DNA from: Myxococcales bacterium | GTDB taxonomy: Bacteria > Myxococcota_A > Polyangia > Haliangiales > Haliangiaceae | Direction: 5' to 3' | NCBI GenBank assembly: GCA_028287135.1 | Contig: JAQBQE010000021.1 | Coordinates: 1 to 44,159, forward strand | Length of the DNA stretch: 44,159 nt | Shown: positions 13,776 to 24,439 of the stretch, piece after piece | How the letters are laid out: the number at the start of each line of letters is the position of its first letter | How positions within the stretch are numbered: position 1 is the first letter of the stretch | Notes under the pieces: generated by a model | Databases searched by the model: none | The model's input: the letters and a program-made list of their open reading frames with translations, nothing else | Told to the model about the DNA's origin: nothing | Translations under genes and position numbers: made by a program

Positions 13776-15574
13776 CTCCCGCGCGACACGAGCGGCGACC
13801 ACTCATCGGGAGTCAGCAGCCACAGCCAGTCCCGGGCGCGGGTCGCCGCGACGTAGAGGGACCGCGCGAGCTCCGGCGTCACCGGATAGAACGCGGGCGT
13901 GAGATCGGGGATCACCACGACGTCGAATTCGAGACCGGAGACCGCGGCCCCCGTGGTCACGAGGATGCCCGGCTCGAACCGGAAGTCACCGTCGAGCACG
14001 AGGGTTGGATCGAGCCCGCGGGACAGCTCGGCGTGGAGCCGGCGCGCGTGCTCCGGGGTTCGGGCGATCACCGCGATCTGCCGCCACGGATCGCGCGTGA
14101 TCAGGGCGTCGAGGTGCCAGCACAGCGCTGCGGCCTGCCCGACCGCGGTCCCGCACGCACTCGCCCACACCGCGGGATCCTCCGGTGGCTCGGGTGGAAG
14201 CCGCGCCGTGCCCTGCGTGATCGAGCGCCCGAGATCGCTGATCGCCGGCACCGACCGATACGTGATCGCGAGGGTGGTCTCGACCCAGGTCGGGCGGCGA
14301 AGCTCCGCACGCGCCGCATCCCAGCCGGTGAACCACGCGGTCTCGTCGGTCGCCTGGCGGTGGTCGCCGGCGAGCGTGACCGTCGCATGCGGCGCGAGTG
14401 CATCCGCGATCGCGGCGAGCTCCATCGGCGCGCGCAGCTGCGCTTCATCGATGACGATGTGATCGTACTGGTTGAGCTTCGCATCGCGCGACATCGACAG
14501 CGCCCCGCGGCGAACCAGCTCGAACAGCACCGGGACGTCCTCGGCATCGAACGTGTTGGCATCCTGCATCGGCGTACCGGCATCAAGGCGACGACCATCG
14601 AGCGCGATCAACCGATCCGCATCGACGTGCTTGTGCGACTTCTCGGTCGTGGTCTGGAACTGCTCGCGCGTGTGCTTCTGCACCGCGTCGATCGCGCGCG
14701 ACGGTAACGCGCCTCCACTCGCGGCGATCACCGGCTCGAGCCGGTCGCGATCGCCGAACAGATAGAGCAAGCGGGCGCGAGACTTCGGCAGGTTGTCGTC
14801 GTTGTCGGGTGGTGGCTTCCAGCCAACGAACGCATCGAATGCGACCCGCAGCGCGGGATGCCGCTTGAGCGCGATCACCTGGGCACGCGCACCTTCGCTG
14901 AGCCGCTTCGGCAGACCCGGGAACGCGGCGTGGGCGCGCTCGATCAACCAGTCATCGGTCACGGCGATCTCGAGCCTCGTGATCCGCAGCCGGTCCGCGA
15001 GCAGGCGGACGAGCCGGCGCAGACCTTCGGTCGGTACGAGCAGGAGCGCGCGAAACCTCCGATCGTGTGCCCGCGCGCGTTGCTCGAGCGAGGCGACGCG
15101 ATAGAGCGCGACCAGCGTCTTGCCGACGCCGGCCTCCCCGTCGAGCACGAGCGAGGTGTCGGCCGACAGGTCCACCGCGCGCTGCTGCTCGGGGTCGAGG
15201 ACGATCACCGCATCGCGGTCGCGCGCCGGCCCTGCCGCCGGGGCGGGCCGCGGCCGCGGCTGTTCGCCGTCGGGCGTGATCACGCGATCGTCGCCGATCA
15301 GCGCCTTGCCCCGGCCGCCGATCAGCCAGCGCTCGACGACCCGGCCCTCTGTGGTCCGCTCCCCGGTCTCGATCTCGTAGCTCTCGCCGGGCCCATGGCG
15401 GAAGAACGCGCCGGCCAGCGGGGCGGTCCGCCAGTCGAGCATCGGGACCTCGCGATCGAGCTGGGTGCTCGGTGCGAGGGCGTACGTCCGCTGGCCGCGT
15501 TCCGTGACCACGGTCAGGACGCCCTGCGCAGCTGGCGCTGCGGTGATCAGCCGCTCGAGCTCGTCAAAAGTCAC
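13772..15574 (-). CDS. UvrD/HelD-like superfamily 1 helicase
   Basis: A 600-aa SF1 NTPase. The N-terminal DWRTAPLAGAFFRHGPGESY (47-66) matches the HelD signature. Walker A GEAGVGKT is at 146-153. Walker B VIDEAQ (near 397), TLAGDHRQ, TYRS and the motif V/VI segments SGLEFDVVV and LYVAATRARDW follow in order. HelD proteins remove stalled RNA polymerase from DNA and RNA. Most are about 680-770 aa with a long N-terminal coiled coil; this one lacks it, so a role in polymerase recycling is less certain than a general helicase role. It starts with a GTG, and no clear Shine-Dalgarno is visible. Confidence 0.8.
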   Translation of the reverse strand: MTFDELERLITAAPAAQGVLTVVTERGQRTYALAPSTQLDREVPMLDWRTAPLAGAFFRHGPGESYEIETGERTTEGRVVERWLIGGRGKALIGDDRVITPDGEQPRPRPAPAAGPARDRDAVIVLDPEQQRAVDLSADTSLVLDGEAGVGKTLVALYRVASLEQRARAHDRRFRALLLVPTEGLRRLVRLLADRLRITRLEIAVTDDWLIERAHAAFPGLPKRLSEGARAQVIALKRHPALRVAFDAFVGWKPPPDNDDNLPKSRARLLYLFGDRDRLEPVIAASGGALPSRAIDAVQKHTREQFQTTTEKSHKHVDADRLIALDGRRLDAGTPMQDANTFDAEDVPVLFELVRRGALSMSRDAKLNQYDHIVIDEAQLRAPMELAAIADALAPHATVTLAGDHRQATDETAWFTGWDAARAELRRPTWVETTLAITYRSVPAISDLGRSITQGTARLPPEPPEDPAVWASACGTAVGQAAALCWHLDALITRDPWRQIAVIARTPEHARRLHAELSRGLDPTLVLDGDFRFEPGILVTTGAAVSGLEFDVVVIPDLTPAFYPVTPELARSLYVAATRARDWLWLLTPDEWSPLVSRGS

Positions 15575-15598
15575 GACGCCACTCTGCGCAGCTGGCGC
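15524..15598. repeat. 15-nt direct repeat around the helicase start
   Basis: CTGCGCAGCTGGCGC occurs at 15524-15538 and again at 15584-15598, a period of 60 nt. One copy lies inside the first codons of the helicase gene and the other just upstream of its GTG. It may be a chance duplication or an operator pair. Confidence 0.4.
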
Positions 15599-15650
15599 AG
15601 GATCGCAAGACTGTTCAGGTTCGATTGTCTGCGCTACGATCGTCGGGTCG

Positions 15651-17204
15651 CTAGGCGCGGAGCTCTCGTACCGTGGGCGCCTGCTCGCTGATCGATCCGC
15701 CGTCCAGCCCGCGCCGCATCCGATCGCGCGGGTGCCAGTCCTCGATCGAGTCGCGCGGATGCATCGGCCCGTCGAACCGGAGCTGGAACGCAGCGTCGAA
15801 GTCGGTCGTGCCCTGCGTGCGAACGAAGATCGTCTTGCGGTTGTACGGCAGGAAGAACATCAGGAACGGGAAGAAGTTCTTCACGACCACGATGTCGGCC
15901 TTCCACGGAGACAGCCCGACCTCGGTATAGAACGACGGCCGCATGACCATCGCCGGTCCCTCGGTGATCACGACCCGAAGGTGCTCGACCGAGAACACGA
16001 TGGTCCGGCCAAAGCCATGGCGCGCGTGCTTGCTGACGATCGTTCCCTTGACCGGCAGCGGCGTCGATCGCGCGGGATCGAGCGTGCCGCCGATCGCGAG
16101 GGCGACCTCCTCACCGTCCGCGCGAGACCACAGCGCATCGATCGCGTGCGGATCGCGCACCGCGCAGTAGGTCAGCAGGCCCGACGCCTCGCCGAGCAGC
16201 GCGCGGATCAGGTGCGTCGAGTCGCCCGGTGCACCGGCGGTGACGACGTCGGAGGCATCCGCCATCATCACGCAGCCGATCTTCCGCCGCAGGCGGACCG
16301 AGCGCGCGGTCGCGATCGCCTCGCTCGCCGACGGGAACGCGGGGGGCTGCTCATGACGTCGCTCCCAGCACATCTCGGCGAGCTGCTCCGCGAGCCGCTC
16401 GGCGCCAGCGATGTCGTTGTTCGTGACGGTGACCGTCGACCAGCCGAGCGCGGGGTCGTCGTTCCACGGGTGACACATCAGCGTCGACGCAGCGAGCACC
16501 TCGCCGCTCTTCTCCGCGCGCCGCATGTGGCGAAACACCGCCCGCATCGGTGCCAGGAAGTCGATCGTCCTGCCGCCGCCGAGGATCATCGGCAGCGTGC
16601 GCCACGCCATCGTCGGCTTGATCTCGCCGAGCACCGTCCCGATCACGATCGATCCGGCCTTCTTGCCGATCTTTGCGTGATCCCGATGCGGGTTGGTCTG
16701 ATACGCGACGATCGCGTCTGCGGCAGTGACCCGCGCACGCGTCACGTTGCCGTGCAGGTCGTGGGAGATCACGAGCGGCGCGCCACCGATCACCGAGCGC
16801 GCGCTGCGGAGCAACCGGGCCTCGGGATCGGGGACCCCGATCACGCCCATCGCACCATGCAGACAGAAGTACATGCCGTCGACCGGCCCCGCCGCACGCA
16901 GGCCTTCGATGATCTTCGCCTCGAGGATCTCGAAGCACTCCTTGGTCAACGGGCCACCCGACGACGCCCACGCGGACAGCAGCGGCACTGGCTCGATCTC
17001 GGCCTTGCGCTCCGCCGCGGCGAGCATGAAGCCGCCGAGCTCTGCGCGCTTGAAGAAGCCCGCGACCTCGGGCCCGGAGGTCGCGGCCTTCATCAGCGCT
17101 GCGCCCTCGAGGAAGTGGCTGCCCTCGAAGTCGGCGAGCGTCGTGGCGACCGGCGACAGCGAGTTGCTCTCCTGCGCGATGCGCGCGAATGCGATCCGCT
17201 TCAC
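15651..17204 (-). CDS. M81-family metallopeptidase (MlrC/microcystinase C-like)
   Basis: A 517-aa member of the MlrC family, zinc proteins first known for breaking linear microcystin. The N-terminal IAFARIAQESNSLSP begins near residue 4. HDLHGNVT near 148-155 and AYQTNPHRDH near 168 carry likely metal ligands, and MMADASDVVTAGAPGDST near 317 is the conserved central motif. The GTG start overlaps the stop of the upstream decarboxylase gene (GTGA), so it is the third gene of a tightly coupled operon. Most relatives have no known substrate; hydrolysis of amide bonds in small peptides or lipo-amino acids is inference. Confidence 0.85.
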   Translation of the reverse strand: MKRIAFARIAQESNSLSPVATTLADFEGSHFLEGAALMKAATSGPEVAGFFKRAELGGFMLAAAERKAEIEPVPLLSAWASSGGPLTKECFEILEAKIIEGLRAAGPVDGMYFCLHGAMGVIGVPDPEARLLRSARSVIGGAPLVISHDLHGNVTRARVTAADAIVAYQTNPHRDHAKIGKKAGSIVIGTVLGEIKPTMAWRTLPMILGGGRTIDFLAPMRAVFRHMRRAEKSGEVLAASTLMCHPWNDDPALGWSTVTVTNNDIAGAERLAEQLAEMCWERRHEQPPAFPSASEAIATARSVRLRRKIGCVMMADASDVVTAGAPGDSTHLIRALLGEASGLLTYCAVRDPHAIDALWSRADGEEVALAIGGTLDPARSTPLPVKGTIVSKHARHGFGRTIVFSVEHLRVVITEGPAMVMRPSFYTEVGLSPWKADIVVVKNFFPFLMFFLPYNRKTIFVRTQGTTDFDAAFQLRFDGPMHPRDSIEDWHPRDRMRRGLDGGSISEQAPTVRELRA

Positions 17205-18610
17205 GACGGCGCTCCCTTCGAGTACATCTCGGCCATCACCTTGCGGACCTGCGAGGCCACGAAGCCGCGAAGCGGCATCTTCGCCGCCATCCCGTACATC
17301 GGCGCGGTGCCGCTCTTCGCGAGCGATGGATCCTGGCGAACCTCCGCGACCGACATCGCGAGATCGCGCAGGTACTCATCGACGACCGACGCGTGGTTGG
17401 CCGTGACGGTCAGGTGGATCGAGGCGGGCTTCTGCTGACGATCGATCGTCCAGCCGCGCGCCTCCATGCGATCCGCGATCGCATAGATCTCCTCACCGCC
17501 CGTTCCGCGGACCTTTCGCATGAGCGATGGGATCAGCGACGTATCCGCGGCAGCCTCGACCGACTCGGTCGTGCCGTAGGTGACGATGGTGGCGTCACCC
17601 TTGCCGATCAGCGACAGCCCCGGAATGGCCTCGATCCCGAGCCGGAGGCGGTCCGCTGCATCGATCGCGGTCTTCGCGAGCGCGATGTAGCCATCCTCGC
17701 CAAACGAGCTCAGCGCAGCCCATGCGGCAGCGATCGGACCACCCGGCCGCGTGCCGAGCAGCGTCGGCGACGCGTACAGCCCACCGGGGAAGTCGGTGGC
17801 GACGAAGATCTGGTGGCGCATTGCATCGATCGACCGCCAGATCAGCACGGACGCACCCTTGGCGGCGTACCCGAACTTGTGGAGGTCGGCGCTGATCGAG
17901 GTGACACCCGGCACCCGGAAGTCCCACAGCGGCAGCCGGCGACCGAGCCGCTCGATCCACGGCAACACGAAGCCACCGACGCACGCATCGACGTGCAGTG
18001 GGATCTTCTTCTTCTGCGCGAGCTCACCGAGCTCCGCGATCGGATCGATCACACCGTGCGGATACTGCGGTGCGGATCCGACGAGCCCGATCGTGTTGCG
18101 GTTGATCTTGGCTGCGACCGCCCGAACATCGACCCGAAAATCTGCACCGACCGCGACCTTGATCAGCTTGATGCCGAAGTAGTGCGCCGCCTTGTCGAAC
18201 GCGGGATGCACGGTCTGCGGAACGATCAGCTCGGGGCTGCGGATCCACGGCTTGGTCCGCCGCGCACGATCGCGATACGCGGCGACCGCGCACAGGATCG
18301 ACTCCGTGCCTCCCGACGTCACCGTCCCGACCGCGCCCGCGCAATGAAACAGCCGGCCCGTCATCTCGATGATGTCGCTCTCGAGCTGCTTGAGGCTGCC
18401 GAACGCCATCGGGTTGAGGAGGTTCGTGCTCGCGTACAGCGCATGGGCGCGCTGCATCAGCTTCTCGTGCTCTTCACCGGCCGTGCCGGGCACGTGATAG
18501 ACGAGCGAGAACACGCGGCCCTCGCGCCACTTCGTGTCGTGGGTCTTGCGCTGCTCGAGCTCGGACAGGAGCTCGGCGGAGGAGCGGCCGTGCTTGGGGA
18601 TGCTGGTCAT
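17201..18610 (-). CDS. Sphingosine-1-phosphate-lyase-like PLP decarboxylase
   Basis: A 469-aa group II PLP decarboxylase. SGGTESI at 99-105 binds the cofactor phosphate, HVDACVGGF (206-214) supplies the Asp to the pyridine nitrogen, and the PLP lysine is Lys245 in SADLHKFGYAAKGASV. Overall pattern, including the HKFGYAAKG motif, is closer to sphingosine-1-phosphate lyase than to glutamate decarboxylase. S1P lyase splits phosphorylated sphingoid bases into an aldehyde and phosphoethanolamine. ATGA overlap with the fadL-like gene upstream and GTGA overlap with the M81 gene downstream. Tyrosine- or glutamate-decarboxylase activity cannot be excluded. Confidence 0.82.
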   Translation of the reverse strand: MTSIPKHGRSSAELLSELEQRKTHDTKWREGRVFSLVYHVPGTAGEEHEKLMQRAHALYASTNLLNPMAFGSLKQLESDIIEMTGRLFHCAGAVGTVTSGGTESILCAVAAYRDRARRTKPWIRSPELIVPQTVHPAFDKAAHYFGIKLIKVAVGADFRVDVRAVAAKINRNTIGLVGSAPQYPHGVIDPIAELGELAQKKKIPLHVDACVGGFVLPWIERLGRRLPLWDFRVPGVTSISADLHKFGYAAKGASVLIWRSIDAMRHQIFVATDFPGGLYASPTLLGTRPGGPIAAAWAALSSFGEDGYIALAKTAIDAADRLRLGIEAIPGLSLIGKGDATIVTYGTTESVEAAADTSLIPSLMRKVRGTGGEEIYAIADRMEARGWTIDRQQKPASIHLTVTANHASVVDEYLRDLAMSVAEVRQDPSLAKSGTAPMYGMAAKMPLRGFVASQVRKVMAEMYSKGAPS

Positions 18611-19923
18611 AGCTGAGCCTCGACGGAAAGCGTGATGATGTTGTTCGATCCGTGGCCACGGATGTTCGACGGCGGCGAGGTCGTCGAGTCCGTGATCGTC
18701 GGGATCAGGTACCAGTAGTGGATGTAGCTGAGGCCGAGCCGGAAGTTGCCGACCGTGTAGCGCACGCCGGCGTGCACGCCGGGATGCGAGAAGCTCGGTT
18801 GATCGAGCGTGACGGTCTGCTTCGGCGCAGGCGTCTTGTCGTATTGCACGCCCGCCATCAGGTCGAGCTTCGGTGCGGCAGCGAGGTCATGGACCCGCAC
18901 GCCACCCGAGATCTCCCACGAGTCGTTGTAGTTCTTGATCGTCTCGAGCTTGTCGACGATCGCGATGCCGCTGACGTCGGTCAGCTGCTTCTTGTACTGG
19001 CGGTACAGCCAGTAGCGAAACTCACCAGCGATCTCGACGTTGGGCGAGACATCGACGCTGGTTCCCGCCATGAACGCCCACGGCAGGAGCTGTGTCGTCG
19101 TCTGGTTTCCGATCAGCATGTCACCGGGAACCGACGCGTCCTCGCTGAACGTGATCTGCACCGGGCCTTTGAGCTCGGCATCGACACGGCCGGTGATCGT
19201 CGCGCCCCATGTGACACGCGGGTGTGGCTTGCCGAACGCGGCGACCATCCAGGTTGGCGCCCAGCCCTCGCCATCGAGGATCAGCTCCGGCTTGGTCCCC
19301 GCGTAGTTGCTGAGGTCGGTGCCGTTGATGATCGGGAACACGTAGCGCTTGCCGTGAACGCGCAGGTTGATCAGGCCGGCGGTCGCGCCGATGCTGATCT
19401 GGTCGTTGATCCGATACGCCGCGGCGAGCACGGCCTGTGGCGCGATCACGTAGCCATCGATCAGGTGATAGCGAGTGACCTCGCTCTCCTCGAACGCGGC
19501 GCCCTGCGCGTTGCCGACGTACACGGCGGCACCCATCACGAGCTTGCCCGGCAGGATCTCGCCGGTGACCGCGATCATCGGGATCACGCCCATCGCGCGG
19601 CTCGGCTTCACCGGATCGTAGTAGCCATCGCCGTTCGCGGTGACGCCGAGGAACCGGTCGCTCTGATCCCAGGGCTGGAGCTCGAACTCGGTATCGAGCA
19701 GCGAGACGCCCATCGACAGGTAGACGCCCCAGCCGTGCTGGAGCACGAGGCCGGCCGGGTTGTGATAGATCGCCGACGCGTCATCGGGGCGGCCGATGAC
19801 CGATGCCATCCCGGTCCGGCGAACCCCGATCTCGGGGATGCCGAACCCGCCTGCGGATGCCCGGGGCGTGCCCGGGGCGACGGCGGCCGCCGCGGCGAGC
19901 ACGAGTGCGAGGCGGTACGACAT
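18607..19923 (-). CDS. FadL/OmpP1-family outer-membrane transport protein
   Basis: A 438-aa predicted beta-barrel with a signal peptide (MSYRLALVLAAAAAVAPGT, cleavage near ASAGG). After cleavage comes the FadL-type N-terminus with SAIYHNPAGL, which forms the hatch domain, and the protein ends in a barrel strand with a terminal hydrophobic residue. FadL channels import long-chain fatty acids or other hydrophobic compounds. A TTG nine bases upstream is also in frame, but the ATG at 19923 has GGAG at suitable distance. First gene of an overlapping operon with the S1P-lyase-like and M81 genes, which suggests uptake followed by breakdown of a lipid-like compound. Confidence 0.82.
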   Translation of the reverse strand: MSYRLALVLAAAAAVAPGTPRASAGGFGIPEIGVRRTGMASVIGRPDDASAIYHNPAGLVLQHGWGVYLSMGVSLLDTEFELQPWDQSDRFLGVTANGDGYYDPVKPSRAMGVIPMIAVTGEILPGKLVMGAAVYVGNAQGAAFEESEVTRYHLIDGYVIAPQAVLAAAYRINDQISIGATAGLINLRVHGKRYVFPIINGTDLSNYAGTKPELILDGEGWAPTWMVAAFGKPHPRVTWGATITGRVDAELKGPVQITFSEDASVPGDMLIGNQTTTQLLPWAFMAGTSVDVSPNVEIAGEFRYWLYRQYKKQLTDVSGIAIVDKLETIKNYNDSWEISGGVRVHDLAAAPKLDLMAGVQYDKTPAPKQTVTLDQPSFSHPGVHAGVRYTVGNFRLGLSYIHYWYLIPTITDSTTSPPSNIRGHGSNNIITLSVEAQL

Positions 19924-20038
19924 GACCGTCAATCTCCACGATGCCCGTCGAGGGTTCCAGCACGAACGCTCGGGTGGCAGAAAGTATCCCCGTAAGCCCT
20001 CGTCCCGACGATAGAACCTGCCGTCCTGCCGGGTTTGC

Positions 20039-20044
20039 TACCCT
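20039..20044 (+). promoter_or_regulatory. Leaderless-type -10 of the Nudix gene
   Basis: TACCCT lies exactly six bases before the ATG at 20051, in the divergent region shared with the fadL-like gene. Confidence 0.4.
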
Positions 20045-20050
20045 GCGCGG

Positions 20051-20614
20051 ATGTCTGATGAGGATCTCGCCTGGCGCCTCGGTGCGCGGGTGCCCGGCCA
20101 CGATTACAGGATCTTCACCACGCACTTTCGCGAGGCGGTGCACCCCGGCACCGGCAAGGCGATGCGGTTCTCGCTGATCGAGGCGCCGGACTGGGTCAAC
20201 GTGATCGCGCTGACGCCCGACGATCAGGTCGTCCTGATCCGGCAGTACCGACCCGGCGTCGATCGGGTGTGTCTCGAGATCCCCGGCGGCATGGTCGACG
20301 AGGGTGAGGACGCCTTGACCGCCGCCGCCCGTGAGCTGCTCGAAGAGACCGGCTACACGGCGCCGACCTGGCGGTTGCTCGGCAAGGTCGCGCCGAACCC
20401 GGCGATCCAGAACAACCTGCTGCACTGCTACCTCGCGCTCGATGCGGTCGCCACCAGCTCGCCGCGCCTCGAGGGAAACGAGGTGATCTCGCTCGAGACC
20501 CGCCCGCTCAGAGAGGTGCAGCACCTGCTGCGCTCGGGTGCGATCGAGCATGCTCTCGTCGTCGCTGCATTCGGTCATCTCGCGATGCACAGCGCACCGC
20601 TCTGCCGACCGTGA
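20051..20614 (+). CDS. Nudix hydrolase, ADP-ribose-pyrophosphatase-like
   Basis: A 187-aa Nudix protein. The box runs from Gly80 through Glu86 to RELLEETGY at 94-102, giving the complete Gx5Ex7REUxEExGU pattern. The preceding VVLIRQYRPGVDRVCLEIPG is typical of ADP-ribose or ADP-sugar pyrophosphatases, which hydrolyse NDP-X with magnesium. The exact substrate is not certain. Divergent from the fadL-like operon and convergent with the glycoside-hydrolase-like lipoprotein gene, 7 bp apart. Confidence 0.88.
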   Translation: MSDEDLAWRLGARVPGHDYRIFTTHFREAVHPGTGKAMRFSLIEAPDWVNVIALTPDDQVVLIRQYRPGVDRVCLEIPGGMVDEGEDALTAAARELLEETGYTAPTWRLLGKVAPNPAIQNNLLHCYLALDAVATSSPRLEGNEVISLETRPLREVQHLLRSGAIEHALVVAAFGHLAMHSAPLCRP

Positions 20615-20621
20615 CCCGTGA

Positions 20622-22124
20622 TCAGGGACTGACGCGCGCCAGCACGTAGGCATCCGTCGCGGCGATCGTCAGCGGTGCGGTGACCGTGCGTCCGTCGTTG
20701 TGCACGGGATCCTGCGTGCCATGCAGCTTCGTGAATCCCGGCGGTGCGCTGAACGTGGCCGCCGTGGTGCCGGTGTTGACGATCGCGAGACCGTGCTCGA
20801 ACTCGCGCCAGCGGATCGCACCGTCGAGCTGGACGTCGCCGAGCGCACGCCCGAGCCAGTGCCGACCGCGGCCGGCGCCGTCGTACTCGTCGTACCACCA
20901 CGTCACGTAGTGGCCGAACACGCCATTGTCGAACGTGTAATAGCCGTCGCCCATCAGCGCGTTCGCGAGCCCGAACCGCATTGCGCGGTAATCGGTGCGC
21001 GCGATCTCGTCCTGGCCTTCCGCGATCGTGCCGAACCCGATCTTCGGCGAGAACGCATTGGCGATCGTCAGCTGTCGGCCACGCTCCGACCAGGTCGTGT
21101 AGCGATCCTCGCCAGTCGAGAATGCGAGGTACGCGGGCGGCATCCCGATCGGCCAGCCCTCCATCAGGATCCCGTCGAGGTTCGCGTGCGGGCAATCCTG
21201 CGCACCGGGATTGGAGACGATCGGCACGCTGGGTCCGAGCCTGGCGCGCAGGGTGTCGACCAGCATCCCCATGCCGGCTGACCACTGCGCGGAGATCGCC
21301 GCCTTGTCGTCGGCGACACCATTGCGATCGAGGTCGAGCAGCCCACCGTTGAGCCACGAGATATCGGAGAAGCAGACATCGAGGAAGACGCCGTTCCACG
21401 GCCCACGCGCGACCAGCGAGGCCGCCTCGTCCGCGAGCTCCTCGCGCCAGGTCCGACCGTTGACCGCCGGCGCGCTCGAGGCGATGTCGAGCATCCACGT
21501 GCCCGCGAAGAACACGACGTGGCTCGCGACGCGTGCACCGGCCGGGTGAGCGACGGCGGTCGAGCGATACCCGCGCTCGACCGTCAGCAGGGAGCCTTCG
21601 CTCGCGACGAGGCGCATGTGCTCGCCGCCGATCAGCAGATAGGTCGGTTCGTCCTCCTCATAGAAGTCCGAGGCCGGGCGCTCGATCGTGAACGCGCCAG
21701 GATCCGCGACCTCGATCTGCGTCGCGGTGGGGGAGATCGCCCTGGTCACCGTCGAGCCGGGCTCGAGCAACCACGCCTGCGGAGGGATCCGCGCGAACCG
21801 CGCCTGGGCCAGCGGTTGCTCGGCCGAGGGCGTCCGCGCGATCTCCTCCGACGTCAGGTACGCGAGCACGTGGGTCTCGGGGCGCGCGGCCCGGATCGCA
21901 TCGAGCGGAGCGCGGTCGAGCGCGGCGGCTTCCGCGTCGACGACGAGCAGATCGGTCTTGGCCATCACGTCGCGTGCGTCCTCGGAGACGTAACTCTCGA
22001 TCAGATAGCTCGCGAGTCGGGGGTAGACGAGGTCGCTGTGGGGCTGGGCATCGGGGGCCACAGGCGCAACGGGCGACGAGCACGCTGCCAGCGCGAGCGC
22101 TGCAGCGACCAGGCGGCGAGACAT
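20622..22124 (-). CDS. Putative glycoside-hydrolase-like lipoprotein (GHL15-type)
   Basis: A 500-aa exported lipoprotein: MSRRLVAAALALAAC, Cys15, then a short Pro/Ala linker. The body looks like a TIM barrel of the putative glycoside hydrolase GHL15 type: LLVVDAEAA, then HVLAYLTSEE, then the acidic strand GVFLDVCFSD near 264-273, IVSNPG and a C-terminal beta domain. A small inserted beta segment (about 120-205, with ISPTATQIEVADPGAF) resembles phage-tail or adhesin-type domains. Catalytic residues are not proven, and the name rests on pattern recognition. Confidence 0.6.
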   Translation of the reverse strand: MSRRLVAAALALAACSSPVAPVAPDAQPHSDLVYPRLASYLIESYVSEDARDVMAKTDLLVVDAEAAALDRAPLDAIRAARPETHVLAYLTSEEIARTPSAEQPLAQARFARIPPQAWLLEPGSTVTRAISPTATQIEVADPGAFTIERPASDFYEEDEPTYLLIGGEHMRLVASEGSLLTVERGYRSTAVAHPAGARVASHVVFFAGTWMLDIASSAPAVNGRTWREELADEAASLVARGPWNGVFLDVCFSDISWLNGGLLDLDRNGVADDKAAISAQWSAGMGMLVDTLRARLGPSVPIVSNPGAQDCPHANLDGILMEGWPIGMPPAYLAFSTGEDRYTTWSERGRQLTIANAFSPKIGFGTIAEGQDEIARTDYRAMRFGLANALMGDGYYTFDNGVFGHYVTWWYDEYDGAGRGRHWLGRALGDVQLDGAIRWREFEHGLAIVNTGTTAATFSAPPGFTKLHGTQDPVHNDGRTVTAPLTIAATDAYVLARVSP

Positions 22125-22219
22125 CGGGACGAATTGGCACGATCCGTCCCACGTGTCGACGGCTGTTCGACCGCGCCACGGTAGACGCTGCCCCCGTTTC
22201 TGGTGAAACTCCGCGGTAC

Positions 22220-22452
22220 ATGCCTCCCAAGACTTCGTGTCCCGTCACTGCCGCCCAGTTCGCGGAGAAGGCCGAGCCGCTTAGAATCTCGATCAACGGC
22301 CAGGAGATGCTCGCAGAGGTCAAAGCGTTCTCGACCGGTAGCTTTGGCTGGTACCTGAACGGCAAGACCGTGATCACGGTGGACGGCAAGGCAGTCTCGG
22401 TGCAGATCGGGATGAACATGACGGTGGTGGGGAGCAAGGAAGCCGCCCGCGA

Positions 22453-22456
<4 letters not shown>
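22220..22456 (+). CDS. Conserved-looking small protein of unknown function
   Basis: A 78-aa soluble protein without signal peptide or membrane segment, ending in KEAARE. It is Val- and Thr-rich with alternating hydrophobic strands ([37 protein letters not shown]), so probably a small beta fold. The ATG at 22220 is chosen because upstream codons look non-coding. Its stop overlaps the asnS start (ATGA), so the two are translationally coupled, which argues that this is a real gene. Family not recognised. Confidence 0.6.
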
Positions 22457-23856
<1,400 letters not shown>

Positions 23857-23859
23857 CCC

Positions 23860-24435
23860 GTGGCCGACTGGGTCCTCGCGACCGAGCGTGCGTACGTCGC
23901 GGCGGCGACCGGTGGTGCGGTTCCGACCGGTGGCGGCGAGGAGCACCTCGGTCGGGCCCGCGCGGCGCTCGGCGCCGTGGCGTCGCGCTACCTCGCGGTC
24001 GGAACGCCGCGCAGCCTCGGTCTCGTCGTCGATAGCGAGCCGAGTGCGGCGGAGGCGGCGCTGTCGGTGTTCGCGCATCGCACGTGGTTCCAGCCGTCGG
24101 ATCTGCGGTGCGCAGGCGAGCACGCGGAGGAGCTGGCGCGCGGCATCGGCGGTCGCGTCACCTCGCTCGCCGAGGCGATGGCGTGCGACATCGTGTGCCT
24201 GCACGCGCCGATCAGCGTCGAGTGCAAGCTGCTGCGCCGGGGTACCCACGTCAACGTGTTGACGCCGCTGTGCTCGTTCGAGGCGGACCTCGCGCACATC
24301 GCCACGATCACGCACGAAGCACCGGGCCTCGCCGAGCTCGCGGCCGGCCTCGTCGATGGTCGTCAGCTCGACGAGATCACGGTGTTCGTGCTCGGCGATG
24401 CGCAGATCGCGCTCGCCGCCGTTCAGGTCCCGTAG
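23860..24435 (+). CDS. Small protein with ornithine-cyclodeaminase/mu-crystallin-like dinucleotide domain
   Basis: A 191-aa protein starting with GTG three bases after the asnS stop. The central part (about 50-155) reads like the NAD(P)-binding half of the ornithine cyclodeaminase/mu-crystallin family: a GLVVDSEPSAAEAA strand-helix, ACDIVCLHAPIS, then GTHVNVLTPLCSFEADL, the counterpart of G-HVN--G----E-D. It is much shorter than the usual 320 aa and lacks the catalytic half, so a scaffold or regulatory role is possible. Converges with the aldo/keto reductase gene (4-bp gap). Assignment is tentative. Confidence 0.45.
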   Translation: MADWVLATERAYVAAATGGAVPTGGGEEHLGRARAALGAVASRYLAVGTPRSLGLVVDSEPSAAEAALSVFAHRTWFQPSDLRCAGEHAEELARGIGGRVTSLAEAMACDIVCLHAPISVECKLLRRGTHVNVLTPLCSFEADLAHIATITHEAPGLAELAAGLVDGRQLDEITVFVLGDAQIALAAVQVP

Positions 24436-24439
24436 ACGA

